A DNA stretch of 64,000 nt. Source: Aureimonas altamirensis (GTDB lineage Bacteria > Pseudomonadota > Alphaproteobacteria > Rhizobiales > Rhizobiaceae). Numbering within the stretch: position 1 is the stretch's first letter; the number at the start of each line of letters is the position of its first letter. Positions 18,468 to 27,767 of this stretch are shown here, in pieces. The DNA lies in assembly GCF_023702225.1 (NCBI RefSeq), contig NZ_JAMQCO010000011.1, positions 52,689 to 116,688 of the forward strand, in the 5' to 3' direction. The position numbers and the translations under genes were made by a program. Below the pieces are notes generated by a model. The model saw nothing but the letters and a program-made list of their open reading frames with translations. It did not search any database and had not been told where the DNA came from.

Positions 18468-19139
18468 TCAGAGCTCCGGAGCGGTAAGGTCGGCGATCGT
18501 CGGCGGCAGGATAAGCGTCGCGCCCGTTGCCGCCTGCAGGTCTTCCAGGGACACGGCGGGAAGCTTTTCCCGCAGGATGAAGCGTCCCCCCTCGATATCG
18601 ACGACGGCGAGGCTGGTATAGACCCGCGTGACGCAGGCGACGCCGGTCAGCGGCAGCGAGCACGCCGTCACCAGTTTCGGCTTGCCGTCCTTCGTCATGT
18701 GATCCGTGATGACCGCCACGCGTTTTGCCCCATGGACGAGGTCCATCGCTCCCCCGACCGCCGGCACGCCCCCTGGCCCGGTCGACCAGTTGGCAAGGTC
18801 TCCCGTCTCGGCGACCTCGTAGGCCCCGAGGATCGCGACGTCGAGATGGCCGCCGCGCACCATCGCGAAGCTGTCGGCATGATGGAAGAATGCGGTGCCC
18901 GGCTTTATGGTGACAGCCTTCTTGCCGGCATTGATGAGGTCCCAGTCCTCCTCTCCGTCCGGCGGCGCCTCTCCGAAACCGAGGATGCCGTTCTCGGTGT
19001 GGAAGATCGCCTGTCGGCCCGGAGGCTGGAACCGCGCCACCATCTCCGGAAGGCCGATGCCGAGATTGACATAAGCGCCATCCTCGATGTCCTGCGCCGC
19101 GCGCCAGGCGATCTGCGCCGGGGTGAGCCGGGCGCTCAT
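18468..19139 (-). CDS. pcaJ: 3-oxoadipate CoA-transferase subunit B
   Basis: This 223-residue beta subunit transfers CoA from succinyl-CoA to 3-oxoadipate together with PcaI. The catalytic glutamate lies in the class I motif [13 protein letters not shown], with GIGLPEMVA before and [11 protein letters not shown] after it. The ATG at 19139 was chosen because it overlaps the pcaI stop by four bases (ATGA); a longer in-frame opening upstream is only the antisense of neighbours. Confidence 0.93.
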   Translation of the reverse strand: MSARLTPAQIAWRAAQDIEDGAYVNLGIGLPEMVARFQPPGRQAIFHTENGILGFGEAPPDGEEDWDLINAGKKAVTIKPGTAFFHHADSFAMVRGGHLDVAILGAYEVAETGDLANWSTGPGGVPAVGGAMDLVHGAKRVAVITDHMTKDGKPKLVTACSLPLTGVACVTRVYTSLAVVDIEGGRFILREKLPAVSLEDLQAATGATLILPPTIADLTAPEL

Positions 19140-19879
19140 ACAACCGCCTCCGGGTAGCGCGCGTCCTGACGATTGAGCGCCTCTTCCTGTGCAGGCATGG
19201 CCACCTCCACGACCCGCTGCACGAAGATGCCGGGCGTCACCACATGCTCCGGGTCGATTGCACCGGGCAGGACGATCTCGGATACCTGGGCGATGCTTAC
19301 TCCGGCGGCCATGCACATCAGCGGATTGAAGTTGCGGGCCGCCTTGTTGAAGACGAGGTTGCCCAGCGTATCGCCCCGGTGCGCCTTCACCAGTGCGTAA
19401 TCGGCTTTCAGCCATCGCTCCTGGACATAGGGCCGGCCATCGAATTGCGTGACGGGCTTGCCCTCGGCCAGCGCGGTGCCATAGCCGGTCGGCGTGTAGA
19501 ATGCTGGGATGCCGGCTCCGCCCGCACGTATCCGTTCGGCCAGCGTACCCTGCGGCACGAGTTCCAGTTCGATCCGGCCGGCCCGATACAGTTCGGTAAA
19601 GACACGGGGGTCTGCCGAACGCGGGAACGAGCATATCAGCCGCGCCACCATGCCCTGCTCGATCAGCGCCGCCAGTCCGACATGGCCGTTGCCTGCATTG
19701 TTGTTGACGACGGTCAGCCCGGTCGGGTGGCCGGTCGCGACGAACCGGTCGATTAGCGCATGGATCAGCTCGATCGGCGCGCCGGAACCGCCGAATCCGC
19801 CGATCATCACGGTAGCGCCGTCCGGAATGTACGCTACGGCATCGGCCAGGCTGGAAACGGTCTTGTCCATCGGTCCCAT
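19136..19879 (-). CDS. pcaI: 3-oxoadipate CoA-transferase subunit A
   Basis: This 247-residue alpha subunit of the succinyl-CoA:3-oxoadipate CoA-transferase carries the CoA-binding motif VMIGGFGGSGAPIELIHAL (near residues 24-42) and NNNAGNGHVGLAALI. The start at 19879 shares its A with the pcaG stop (TGATG), a tight coupling; an in-frame ATG at 19870 would shorten it by three residues. The substrate loop YGTALAEGKPVTQFDGRPYV is well conserved in form. Confidence 0.92.
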   Translation of the reverse strand: MGPMDKTVSSLADAVAYIPDGATVMIGGFGGSGAPIELIHALIDRFVATGHPTGLTVVNNNAGNGHVGLAALIEQGMVARLICSFPRSADPRVFTELYRAGRIELELVPQGTLAERIRAGGAGIPAFYTPTGYGTALAEGKPVTQFDGRPYVQERWLKADYALVKAHRGDTLGNLVFNKAARNFNPLMCMAAGVSIAQVSEIVLPGAIDPEHVVTPGIFVQRVVEVAMPAQEEALNRQDARYPEAVV

Positions 19880-20505
19880 CACATATCCAGAAAAACGGTT
19901 TCGCCTTCGCCCTGCAGGCGAATATCGAAGGTGAAGACGGCGATCCCGTCGCGGTCGGAGCGGGCCGCCACCAATGTGGCCCGGCGCGCCGGTTCCGCAA
20001 TGCGCAAGAGAAGGGGGTCCTGTGCATTGGCCTCCGCCTCGTCGCCGAGATAGGCTCGCGTATGCAGGCCCAGATTGATGCCCCGCGCGACGATCCAGAA
20101 CGTCACGTGCGGCGCCTGCAGGCGGCCGTCCGGAAAGGGAACGCGCCCGGGGCGCACCGTCTCGAAGCGGAATGCGCCATCGGCCTCCGAAATCGGTTGC
20201 CGGCCCCAACCAGAAAAATGCGGGTCCGCCTTGCCGCGCGTCTCGGACGGCGCGTTGTAGAGCCCGGCCGCGTCGGCCTGCCAGATCTCCACCAGCGCAT
20301 CGCGCACCGGGCTGCCGCCACCGTCGAGAATCCGCCCCTCCAGCACGATCCGCTCGCCCGTCGCCTCGGGTCCGACAAGGACGAGGCCGAGATCCTCCTG
20401 CCAGACGCCGGTGATCTCCACCCAGTTCGGGTTGGTGCCGATATGGACATAGGGGCCGGCCGTCTGCGACGGCGACTCCTTCAGATAGCCGAGAGGCTGG
20501 GCCAT
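19879..20505 (-). CDS. pcaG: Protocatechuate 3,4-dioxygenase alpha subunit
   Basis: This 208-residue alpha chain of the intradiol dioxygenase opens protocatechuate to 3-carboxy-cis,cis-muconate. The N-terminal pattern ESPSQTAGPYVHIG is the family opening; ALVEIWQADAAGLYN and LQAPHVTFWIVARGINLGL correspond to the cupped beta-sandwich. It lacks the complete iron-ligand set, as expected for alpha chains, which contribute substrate-binding residues. The start at 20505 (MAQPLGYLKES) lies one base from the pcaH stop, and the stop overlaps pcaI. Confidence 0.92.
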   Translation of the reverse strand: MAQPLGYLKESPSQTAGPYVHIGTNPNWVEITGVWQEDLGLVLVGPEATGERIVLEGRILDGGGSPVRDALVEIWQADAAGLYNAPSETRGKADPHFSGWGRQPISEADGAFRFETVRPGRVPFPDGRLQAPHVTFWIVARGINLGLHTRAYLGDEAEANAQDPLLLRIAEPARRATLVAARSDRDGIAVFTFDIRLQGEGETVFLDM

Positions 20506-20506
20506 G

Positions 20507-21229
20507 TCAGTTTCCCTCCGGGCGGTTCTCGAATATCGTGGAACGGCGGCCGCGCAACACGATGTCGAACCTGTAGGCCAGGGCATCCATCGGGATTGTG
20601 GCGTTGCGGTCCAGCGCCGCCACAAGCTGGTCGATGGCGGCTTCGTCGGGAATGGTCCGCACGATGGGGCATTGGCGGATCATCGGATCGCCCTCGAAAT
20701 ACATCTGGGTGATCAGGCGCTGCGCGAAGGCATGCCCGAAGATCGAGAAGTGGATATGCGCGGGCCGCCAGTCGTTGGCGCCGTTCGGCCATGGATAGGC
20801 GCCCGGCTTGACCGTGCGGAAGGCATAACGCCCGTCCTCGTCGGTGATGCAGCGGCCGCACCCCCCGAAATTGGGGTCCAGCGCAGCCAGGTAGGTTTCC
20901 CTGCGGTGCCGATAGCGCCCGCCGGCATTCGCCTGCCAGAATTCCACCAGCGCGCCGCGAACCGGCCGGGCCGCCTCGTCCAGCACGCGGCCCTGGACGA
21001 TGATGCGCTGGCCGATGGCCTCGCCGCCATCGGTGGAAAAGTTGCGGATCAGGTCGTCGTCGAGCGGACCCAGCCTGTCGTGCCCGAACATCGGGCCAGT
21101 CTCCTCCGAAAGCGTCGTCGGCAGCGACAGGAGCGCGTGGCGCGGCGACCGCAACACGGACGTCTTGTAGCCCGGCGTCAGGGCCGGCGGGTGCCAGGCA
21201 TGATCGCGCTGGAAATACGAACCGGTCAT
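20507..21229 (-). CDS. pcaH: Protocatechuate 3,4-dioxygenase beta subunit
   Basis: This 240-residue beta chain carries the non-haem Fe(III) site of the dioxygenase. The likely ligands are visible: Tyr in [12 protein letters not shown], Tyr in [10 protein letters not shown] and the His pair in [12 protein letters not shown]. Together with PcaG it cleaves the ring of protocatechuate between the hydroxyls. Its start overlaps the stop of the PcaD-PcaC fusion (ATGA at 21226-21229). Length is usual for the family. Confidence 0.93.
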   Translation of the reverse strand: MTGSYFQRDHAWHPPALTPGYKTSVLRSPRHALLSLPTTLSEETGPMFGHDRLGPLDDDLIRNFSTDGGEAIGQRIIVQGRVLDEAARPVRGALVEFWQANAGGRYRHRRETYLAALDPNFGGCGRCITDEDGRYAFRTVKPGAYPWPNGANDWRPAHIHFSIFGHAFAQRLITQMYFEGDPMIRQCPIVRTIPDEAAIDQLVAALDRNATIPMDALAYRFDIVLRGRRSTIFENRPEGN

Positions 21230-22398
21230 GCGGTCGGCTCCTTCCTCATCTCGCCGATGGTCGCCTTGGCGATCCTGAACGCGCTGTTGGCGGCGGGCAC
21301 GCCGGCATAGACGGCCACATGCATGAGCGCCTCGGCGATATCGGCCTCGCTGGCGCCGGTGTTGCGGGTGGCGCGCACATGCATGGCCACCTCCTCGCCA
21401 TGGCCGAGCGCCGCCAGCAGCGCGATGGTGACGAGGGAGCGCTCGCGCCGGGTCAGCTGCGCCCCCGTCCAGACCGTCCCCCAGGCCCCTTCCGTGATGA
21501 AGGTCTGGAAGGCGCGGTCGAAGTCGGTGATCGCCGCGCTCGCCCTGTCCACATGCGCGTCGCCCAAGACCTGGCGGCGGGTGGCCATGCCGGCCTCGAA
21601 CGCGCCCGCTTCGGGCGCGAGCTCCGCCAGGAAGCCCCGCAGGGTATCGGCGTAGGCCTGCGGCCGTTCGACGTTCGGCAGATGGCCGGCATTATCGATC
21701 ACCGTCGTGCGGGCGCCCGGGATCAGCGATGCCAGCGCATGCACCAGTTGCGGCGGTGTCGATCCGTCGTCGCTGCCGGCGATGCACAGGGCCGGCACCG
21801 TGATGGCCGGGGCCCGCTCGGTGAAGTCCGCGGCCGCGATGGCCTCGCAGGTCGCGATGTAACCGGCGGGCGAGCACCGCTCGAACATGGTCCGGCACAG
21901 CCGGTACGGCGGGTTGCCGGCCTGCCGGAAACCTGCGGTGAACCACTTTTCCATGACGCCGTCGGCAATGGCTTCCAGCCCCCCGGCACGAACGGCGTCG
22001 ATCCGCTCGGACCAGCTCTGCGGCGTTCCGATCCTGTGCGCGGTGTTCGACAGGACGAGGGCCGAGACGAGGTCCGGCCGTGCGAGCGCCAGCCCCTGGG
22101 CGATCATGCCGCCGACCGAGAGGCCGACGACGACCGCGCCGGTGACCGCGTGATGCTCCATCAGCCCGGCAAGGTCGCGCACATGGGCATCGATGCTTCC
22201 GGGCCCGATCCCATCTCCGGTAAGTCCATGGCCGCGCTTGTCGTAGCGCAGCAGCGCCTGCCCGGCGCCCAGCGCGGCCACGACGCCGTCCCATATGCGA
22301 AAATCGGTCCCGAGCGAGTTTATGAAGACGAGCGCCGGCCCCGGCCCCGGCCGGAATTCGCAGTGCAGGGTCAGGTCGCCGACTTGCGCGAACTGCAT
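21226..22398 (-). CDS. pcaDC: Fused 3-oxoadipate enol-lactonase and 4-carboxymuconolactone decarboxylase
   Basis: This 390-residue fusion has two enzymes. Residues about 1-258 are an alpha/beta hydrolase (PcaD): oxyanion region [12 protein letters not shown], nucleophile [12 protein letters not shown], acid in [11 protein letters not shown] and His in [11 protein letters not shown]. Residues about 270-390 are a carboxymuconolactone decarboxylase (PcaC) with [24 protein letters not shown] and [19 protein letters not shown]. The two catalyse consecutive steps, decarboxylation and then lactone hydrolysis, giving 3-oxoadipate. Such fusions (sometimes called PcaL) occur in actinobacteria and some proteobacteria. 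It sits between quiC and pcaH in the operon. Confidence 0.93.
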   Translation of the reverse strand: MQFAQVGDLTLHCEFRPGPGPALVFINSLGTDFRIWDGVVAALGAGQALLRYDKRGHGLTGDGIGPGSIDAHVRDLAGLMEHHAVTGAVVVGLSVGGMIAQGLALARPDLVSALVLSNTAHRIGTPQSWSERIDAVRAGGLEAIADGVMEKWFTAGFRQAGNPPYRLCRTMFERCSPAGYIATCEAIAAADFTERAPAITVPALCIAGSDDGSTPPQLVHALASLIPGARTTVIDNAGHLPNVERPQAYADTLRGFLAELAPEAGAFEAGMATRRQVLGDAHVDRASAAITDFDRAFQTFITEGAWGTVWTGAQLTRRERSLVTIALLAALGHGEEVAMHVRATRNTGASEADIAEALMHVAVYAGVPAANSAFRIAKATIGEMRKEPTA

Positions 22399-22408
22399 CC
22401 GGTTTCTC

Positions 22409-24301
22409 CTACAGTTTCGGAATGCCCTTGGGTGGCATCAGCCGCTTCTGGGCGGCGATGCGGAATGGCGCGTTCGGCGCGCCGTAGCCCGAATATCCGC
22501 CACGCCGCTCCACGATCTCGAAAAAGAACCCGCTGCTTTCGAGGCGAGAGTACATCTGAAAGAATTCCGCCTCGCCGTCGCGGTCATAGAAGATCTGGGC
22601 AGCCTTCATCCGCGCCAGGAGCGCCGGCTCGACGTCGAGCCGGGCAGCCAGGTCGTCGTAATAGTTGGACGGGATCGGGAGCGGCCGGAAGCCGTTTGCC
22701 GCGAAGGCCGCGGCAGTGGCGAAGATGTCGTCGCAGGCGAAGGCGATATGCTGGATGGCCGCCCCAAGATTGTCCCGCAGGAAATGGCCGGCCATGGTGC
22801 GATGCGTTTCGGCGCCGTTCAGCGTCATGCGGAAGCTGCCGTCGGCCGTCGCCAGCGCCTGGCTGCGCACCAGCCCGTCCGGGTCGACGACATCCACCAT
22901 CGCCGACTTCCCCATGTCAAAGAGCGTCGTATAGAACAGCGACCAGCTCAGCATCTCGTCGTAGCTCATGGTCTGGGCCAGATGATCGACGCGGGTCAGG
23001 CCGCAGTCGCGTCGGGGCAGATCCGGCGCCAGCGGCTCGAACTCGACGTCCCAGACGCGCGCCAGGCCCGAGCCATCGTCCAGGAAATGCAGCACGCTGC
23101 CGCCAAGCCCCCTGATGGCCGGAATGTCGAGCTCTCCGGGGCTGAGCGGCTGCGAGAACGGCGTTTCGCCCAGATGCCCGGCCCGCTCCAGCGTCGCCGC
23201 CGCATCGGCGACCGACAAGCCGACGTCGCAGACAGAGGTCCCGTGGACGAGCCAGGCGCTGTGGGCGTGGCCCTCGCCCTCCTCGTTGAGCACGATACGG
23301 ATATCGCCCTGCTGGAACAGGGTAAGCTTCTTGCCGATATGGCGCGCGACGGCCGAGAAGCCGAGCGTCCCCAGCGTCCGGCCGAGCGCGTGCGCCTCGC
23401 CGCCGGCACTTGCGAATTCCACGAAGGAGACGCCGGATACGATCGACCGGGGCGGCATGGCGGCCGGCTCCAGCGCGGTCGCATCCTCGAGCCTGCGCAC
23501 GTCGTCGACCAGCGCGACGAGGGAGCGGTATCCGTCGGCCGCGATGGTGCGCGGGCTGGCCGAGCGGAACTGGTCGTTGAAAATCTCCAGCGAGACGGGG
23601 CCGCCATATCCGGTCGCGGCCACCGCGGCCATGAAGCGCGTGACATCGAGGTCGCCCTCGCCCGGCATGTTGCGGAAATGGCGGGACCAGTACAGCAGGT
23701 CCATGTCGATCTGCGGCGCATCGGCAAGCTGCACGAAGAAGATGCGGTCGCCGGGAATGCGCCTGATCGTGTCCGGATCTATCTTCCGCGCCAGCGTATG
23801 GAAGCTGTCGACGATAAGGCCGATGGATGGATGGTCGGCGCGGCGCACGACCTCCCATGCATCGCGGTGATCGTTGACATGGCGCCCCCAGGCCAGCGCC
23901 TCGTAGCCGACCCGCAGGCCGCGCCGCGCAGCGCGCTCCCCGAGTTCCGCGAAGTCGGCGGCCATGCGGTCGATGCCGCCGAGCGCGTCGGGATGCACGG
24001 AGGAACAGACGAGCATCAGGTCCGTGCCGAGCTCCCCCATCAGGTCGAACTTGCGCTCGGCACGCTCGAAGGCCTTGCGGCGGAGCGGCTCCGGCAATCC
24101 TTCGAAATCCCGGAACGGCTGGAACAGGGTGATCTCCAGCCCCATGTCGCGGATCGCGCGTCCGACGTCGCGCGGGGCGGCGTCGTTGGCGATGAAATCC
24201 TGCTCGAAGATCTCGATCCCGTCGAATCCGGCCGCCGCTATGGCTTCCAACTTCTCCGGAAGGCTTCCGGAAATCGAGACCGTGGCGATGGACGTCTTCA
24301 T
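22409..24301 (-). CDS. quiC: 3-dehydroshikimate dehydratase, QuiC hybrid with HPPD-like domain
   Basis: This 630-residue protein turns 3-dehydroshikimate into protocatechuate. Residues about 1-270 are a sugar-phosphate-isomerase-like TIM barrel with metal ligands Glu134 (GYEALAWGRH), Asp165 (IVDSFHTL), Gln191 (FVQLADA) and Glu239 (SLEIFND); these positions match the ligand set described for bacterial QuiC1 enzymes. Residues about 290-630 are a vicinal-oxygen-chelate region resembling 4-hydroxyphenylpyruvate dioxygenase (VDHLAQTM, QHIAFACDDI, GFFFEIVERRGGYSGYG). Its role in the hybrid is unclear. It overlaps aroQ by four bases and provides the entry to the pca genes. Confidence 0.93.
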   Translation of the reverse strand: MKTSIATVSISGSLPEKLEAIAAAGFDGIEIFEQDFIANDAAPRDVGRAIRDMGLEITLFQPFRDFEGLPEPLRRKAFERAERKFDLMGELGTDLMLVCSSVHPDALGGIDRMAADFAELGERAARRGLRVGYEALAWGRHVNDHRDAWEVVRRADHPSIGLIVDSFHTLARKIDPDTIRRIPGDRIFFVQLADAPQIDMDLLYWSRHFRNMPGEGDLDVTRFMAAVAATGYGGPVSLEIFNDQFRSASPRTIAADGYRSLVALVDDVRRLEDATALEPAAMPPRSIVSGVSFVEFASAGGEAHALGRTLGTLGFSAVARHIGKKLTLFQQGDIRIVLNEEGEGHAHSAWLVHGTSVCDVGLSVADAAATLERAGHLGETPFSQPLSPGELDIPAIRGLGGSVLHFLDDGSGLARVWDVEFEPLAPDLPRRDCGLTRVDHLAQTMSYDEMLSWSLFYTTLFDMGKSAMVDVVDPDGLVRSQALATADGSFRMTLNGAETHRTMAGHFLRDNLGAAIQHIAFACDDIFATAAAFAANGFRPLPIPSNYYDDLAARLDVEPALLARMKAAQIFYDRDGEAEFFQMYSRLESSGFFFEIVERRGGYSGYGAPNAPFRIAAQKRLMPPKGIPKL

Positions 24302-24741
24302 GGCTGGGCCAGCCAGCCGCGCATGGTCGCGACGGCCGTCGCGTAGCCGGCCGGGCCGAGCCCCGCGATCACGGCCCGCGCCGCGCGGGAGACCAGCGAG
24401 GTCTGGTAGATTTCCTCCCGGCGGTGGATGTTGGAGATATGCAGCTCCAGGATCGGCATCCGCGCCATCTTCAGCGCGTCGAGAAGCGGGATCGAGCGGA
24501 AGGACAGGCCGGCCGGGTTGATGACGATCCCCGCGTCGGCGTCGATCGCCTCATGCACCCAATCCACCAGCTGATGCTCTGCGTTGGTCTGCCGGAAGAC
24601 GAGCGGGTGGTCGCCCGCCGCATCCCGGCACAGCGCCTCGACGTCGGCAAGCGTCGCCGTACCGTAGATTTCGGGCTCGCGCTTGCCCAGGCGATTGAGG
24701 TTGGGGCCGTTGAGGACGTGGATCGGTGCAGGCATGGCCAT
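24298..24741 (-). CDS. aroQ: Type II 3-dehydroquinate dehydratase (catabolic)
   Basis: This 147-residue enzyme dehydrates 3-dehydroquinate to 3-dehydroshikimate. The lid motif KREPEIYG keeps Arg21 and Tyr26; Asn75, His101 (LELHISN) and Arg108 are present. The usual THTS is SFRS here, so the first-shell histidine is Phe81, a change also seen in the other homologue of this window. Position between the TRAP permease and quiC points to quinate catabolism rather than aromatic biosynthesis (QuiB role). The stop overlaps the quiC start. Confidence 0.88.
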   Translation of the reverse strand: MAMPAPIHVLNGPNLNRLGKREPEIYGTATLADVEALCRDAAGDHPLVFRQTNAEHQLVDWVHEAIDADAGIVINPAGLSFRSIPLLDALKMARMPILELHISNIHRREEIYQTSLVSRAARAVIAGLGPAGYATAVATMRGWLAQP

Positions 24742-24754
24742 AATCCTGAAAGCC

Positions 24755-26056
24755 TCAGCCCGTGTAGCCGAACATGCGCGGCACGCCGAGGACGAGCGAG
24801 GGGAAGAAGGTGATGAGCATGAGGGCGACGATCATCCCGGCAAGGAAGGGCAGCGTGTCCTTTACGATTGCCCGCAAGGGTTCGCCGGATACGCGGGCGA
24901 CGATGAAGAGCAGCAGGCCATATGGCGGCGTGATGAGCCCCAGCATGACGTTGAAGACGACGACGACGCCGAAATGCACCATGTCGATTCCGAGCGCTTG
25001 CGCGGTCGGCACCAGCACTGGTACGACGACGAGGATGATCGTCGTGCCTTCCAGGATGCAGCCGAGCAGCAGGAGGACGACGTTGACGATCAGCAGGAAT
25101 GTCAGCGGCGTCAGCTCGAAGGACAGGAGGAACGCGCTGATGGATGCGGGGATGTTCTCGACGGTGATGACGTAGTTGAACACCATCGCGCCGGCGATCA
25201 GCATGCCCACCGACGTCGTCATGCGACCTGCCGCAAGCAGGGAGCCGTAGAACTGCCGCAGGCCGACGTCGCGGTGGATGACGACGGAGACGAGCAGCGC
25301 ATAGAGCGCGGCGACGGCAGCGGCTTCCGTCGGCGTCATGACGCCACCGCGCAACCCGACCAACAGCACCACCGGCAGCATCAGAGCCGGCAAAGCGCGG
25401 ATCGTGATGCCGGGGATTCGGCGAAGCGGTACGGGTTCCTCCGTCGGGAAGTTCTTCCGCCGCGCGGTCCAGGCGACGATCCCCATCTGCGACACGCAGA
25501 TGAGCAGGCCCGGCAGGATGCCGCCGAGAAAGAGGAAACCGATGGAAGCGTTCGAGACCAGCGAATAGATCACCAGGGGGATCGACGGCGGCAGGATCGG
25601 CGCGATGACGGCGGAGACGGCCGTCAGCGAGGCCGCGTAGCTTGGCGTATACTTGCCGTCCTGCGTCATCATCTTCTGCATCATCTTGCCCATGCCGGCG
25701 GCATCGGCAATGGCCGATCCCGACATCCCCGCGAAGATGAGGCTCTGCAGCACGTTGACCTGCGCCAGCCCGCCGCGGAACCGGCCGACGATCGCATTGC
25801 AGAAGTTGAGCAGCCGTATGGTCATCGAGCCGGAATTCATCAGCTCGGCGGCCAGGATGAACAGCGGCACGGCCAGCATGGTGTAGCTGGTCATCATCGA
25901 ATTCAACAGCTGCTCCGCAGCGGTGCCCATGTCGAGCCCGGCGGCGAACAGATAGAGGATCGATGCGCAGATCATCGAGTGGCCGATGGGCACGCCCAGA
26001 ATACTCATCGCGACCAGCGTCACGATGCACAGCGTGAAGGGATCGGAGAAACTCAT
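24755..26056 (-). CDS. TRAP transporter large permease (DctM family)
   Basis: This 433-residue polytopic membrane protein has the DctM landmarks VPLFILAAELMNSGSMTIRL, AGMSGSAIADAAGMGKMMQK, ILPPSIPLVIYSLV, MTPTEAAAVAALYAL and GLITPPYGLLLFIVA. It forms the transport channel of the second TRAP system. The start at 26056 was taken because it overlaps the small-permease stop (ATGA) and begins the first hydrophobic segment. Being in one operon with aroQ, quiC and pca genes, it most likely imports quinate, shikimate or dehydroshikimate. Confidence 0.92.
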   Translation of the reverse strand: MSFSDPFTLCIVTLVAMSILGVPIGHSMICASILYLFAAGLDMGTAAEQLLNSMMTSYTMLAVPLFILAAELMNSGSMTIRLLNFCNAIVGRFRGGLAQVNVLQSLIFAGMSGSAIADAAGMGKMMQKMMTQDGKYTPSYAASLTAVSAVIAPILPPSIPLVIYSLVSNASIGFLFLGGILPGLLICVSQMGIVAWTARRKNFPTEEPVPLRRIPGITIRALPALMLPVVLLVGLRGGVMTPTEAAAVAALYALLVSVVIHRDVGLRQFYGSLLAAGRMTTSVGMLIAGAMVFNYVITVENIPASISAFLLSFELTPLTFLLIVNVVLLLLGCILEGTTIILVVVPVLVPTAQALGIDMVHFGVVVVFNVMLGLITPPYGLLLFIVARVSGEPLRAIVKDTLPFLAGMIVALMLITFFPSLVLGVPRMFGYTG

Positions 26057-26568
26057 AGGCCGGAACTCTTGTGCGTGGGGTCGATCTGCTTCGGCGCCCT
26101 GCGCATTGCTCTCCAGACCAGCCACGCATATCGGCAGATCACGGCGACCGCGAACACGACGTAGATCGAGAAGAGATAATCGTAGCGGATGTCGAGATAG
26201 GCGGTTTCTTGCACCTTCATGAAGGTGACGTAGTCCACCGTGGCCGGCAGCGAGAACGTATAGAGCCCGACGACGGCCAGTCCGCCGACGACCGCCATGA
26301 GGCGGCGGAGGGCCGGCCCCACGGAATCGAACAGGAGGTCGAACCGGATCTCCTCGTCCTCGCGGGCAACGAAGGCCGCGCCCCAGAGCACCAGCCACAG
26401 CCACATGATGACGGTGAGCTCCGAGGTCCAGCCGATTGGGAAGTTCAGGAAGTACCGAAAGACGATCTGCGCGACGAAGCCGAAAAACATGACGGCCAGC
26501 ATGAGGGCCAGGATGTTTTCGGCACGCGCATAGAGCCATCGGGCGATGCCGGTCAGTCGCATGGCCAT
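26053..26568 (-). CDS. TRAP transporter small permease (DctQ family)
   Basis: This 171-residue membrane protein has four hydrophobic segments and the Q-subunit signature FPIGWTSELTVIMWLWLVLWG (around residues 39-59), followed by FVAREDEEIRFDLLFD. It pairs with the large permease whose start it overlaps. It begins 45 bases downstream of the binding-protein stop, beyond a GC-rich hairpin. Confidence 0.9.
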   Translation of the reverse strand: MAMRLTGIARWLYARAENILALMLAVMFFGFVAQIVFRYFLNFPIGWTSELTVIMWLWLVLWGAAFVAREDEEIRFDLLFDSVGPALRRLMAVVGGLAVVGLYTFSLPATVDYVTFMKVQETAYLDIRYDYLFSIYVVFAVAVICRYAWLVWRAMRRAPKQIDPTHKSSGL

Positions 26569-26586
26569 CTCCGCACGGGTTCGGAC

Positions 26587-26605
26587 GGGCGGCGCCGGGC
26601 CGCCC
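26587..26605 (-). promoter_or_regulatory. Intercistronic hairpin between TRAP P and Q genes
   Basis: GGGCGGC and GCCGCCC form a seven-base stem with a five-base loop in the 45-base gap after the binding-protein gene. No T run follows on the minus strand. As with the hairpin at 9145, it lies exactly between a binding-protein gene and its permease, where it may stabilise the upstream mRNA segment. Confidence 0.5.
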
Positions 26606-26613
26606 GGCTCGGC

Positions 26614-27600
26614 TTACATCGCGTTGATCGTCTCGAGCATTCCGTCAGGCCAGTCCTGCGACAGGCTGGAATTGCGATACTGCTCCTGCGCATAGGCGCG
26701 GAAGGCGTCGATATCGGGCGTATGGATCTTCAATCCACGCTCCTCGAACCCCTTGGCGAGCGCCGCTTCCTGATCGACGTGCTGCTGCGTGCTCCAGCCG
26801 ACCGCCTCGTCGACGGCAGCCTGGAACGCGGTGCGCTGCTCTTCGCTCATCTCGTTCCACACCTTGCTCGATATGGCGAGCACGTCGAAGCCGACGAGAT
26901 GCGACGTCATGACGATCTGCGACATCACCTCGTAGAATTTCATGTTCTCGACATTCGGCAGGGGGTTGTCCTGCCCGTCGATCGCGCCGGTCTGGAGGCC
27001 GGTATAAACCTCGGCATAGGCCATCGGCGTCGGATTGGCGCCGATGGCCTGGCCGAGGAATTGCCAGGAATCGCCGCCCGGCATGCGCAGCTTGACGCCG
27101 GCCATGTCCTGGGGGGTGTTGATCTCCCGGTCCAGCCGCAGACCCACCTGCCGCGCCCCGAAATAGGTGGGCGCCAGGATATGTACGCCGAGCTTGTCCT
27201 CCACGAGCTGCTTCATCTCGGCGCCTGCCTCGCTGTCGAAGAAAGCCTGCAGATGATCCGCGTCGCGGAACAGGTATGCCGAGGTCAGGAGAGACCATTC
27301 CGGCACCTGGTTGGCGATATCCTGGGGCGCGATATTGCCCATCTCTAGATTGCCGCGCTGAATGGCGACCAGCTCGGTACCCTGCTTGAAGAGGTTGCCG
27401 CCATAGTAGGGCTGCAGCGTGAAATCCGGCGCGACGGCCTCGGCCAGCCGTTTCGTCATTTCGGCCCGTATGTCCTGCTCGGAGAACACGGCGGAAAAGC
27501 GTAGCGTCGTGCCATCCTGTGCCGACGCGGCTCCGGGAATAAGGACGGCGAATGCAGCCAGCGCTGTTGCGGCCAGGGCCGCACGTCGAGTGATGGTCAT
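26614..27600 (-). CDS. TRAP transporter substrate-binding protein (DctP family)
   Basis: This 328-residue exported protein has a signal peptide (MTITRRAALAATALAAFAVL, cleavage near ASAQ) and DctP landmarks: MAGVKLRMPGGDSWQF, AYAEVYTGLQTGAIDGQDNP and LPNVENMKFYEV. It is the first gene of the long minus-strand operon that continues through aroQ, quiC and the pca genes, so its ligand is probably quinate, shikimate or a close relative. It is transcribed divergently from the GntR gene at 27768 across a palindrome. Confidence 0.92.
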   Translation of the reverse strand: MTITRRAALAATALAAFAVLIPGAASAQDGTTLRFSAVFSEQDIRAEMTKRLAEAVAPDFTLQPYYGGNLFKQGTELVAIQRGNLEMGNIAPQDIANQVPEWSLLTSAYLFRDADHLQAFFDSEAGAEMKQLVEDKLGVHILAPTYFGARQVGLRLDREINTPQDMAGVKLRMPGGDSWQFLGQAIGANPTPMAYAEVYTGLQTGAIDGQDNPLPNVENMKFYEVMSQIVMTSHLVGFDVLAISSKVWNEMSEEQRTAFQAAVDEAVGWSTQQHVDQEAALAKGFEERGLKIHTPDIDAFRAYAQEQYRNSSLSQDWPDGMLETINAM

Positions 27601-27688
27601 GTCGTTCCTCCCATCGACCCGCTCCCACAGGTCGTTGGCCCAACTATCCGATCGGATGTTTCAATAATCAATGGGCGAAATGCATTTT

Positions 27689-27714
27689 GTAGGAGATTTT
27701 TGAAAATATCCTAC
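27689..27714. promoter_or_regulatory. 26-base palindrome, likely GntR operator
   Basis: In the divergent region between the TRAP-qui-pca operon and the GntR genes, GTAGGA (27689-27694) and TCCTAC (27709-27714) are exact inverted repeats. Between them, ATTTT-TG-AAAAT shares the same centre at 27701/27702. The nested, centred symmetry in an AT-rich gap is what a dimeric repressor site would show. Binding by one or both adjacent GntR proteins, controlling both directions, is inferred. Confidence 0.6.
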
Positions 27715-27767
27715 TTTGACCGTCGGAAGCGTGGTATCGATCCGGGGCAGGAGCAGGGAGTTGGACC

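Noticed and set aside
18468..20027. 519-codon frame that would fuse pcaJ to upstream sequence
   Set aside because: The upstream part is an out-of-frame translation of pcaI and pcaG; pcaJ has its own ATG overlapping the pcaI stop.
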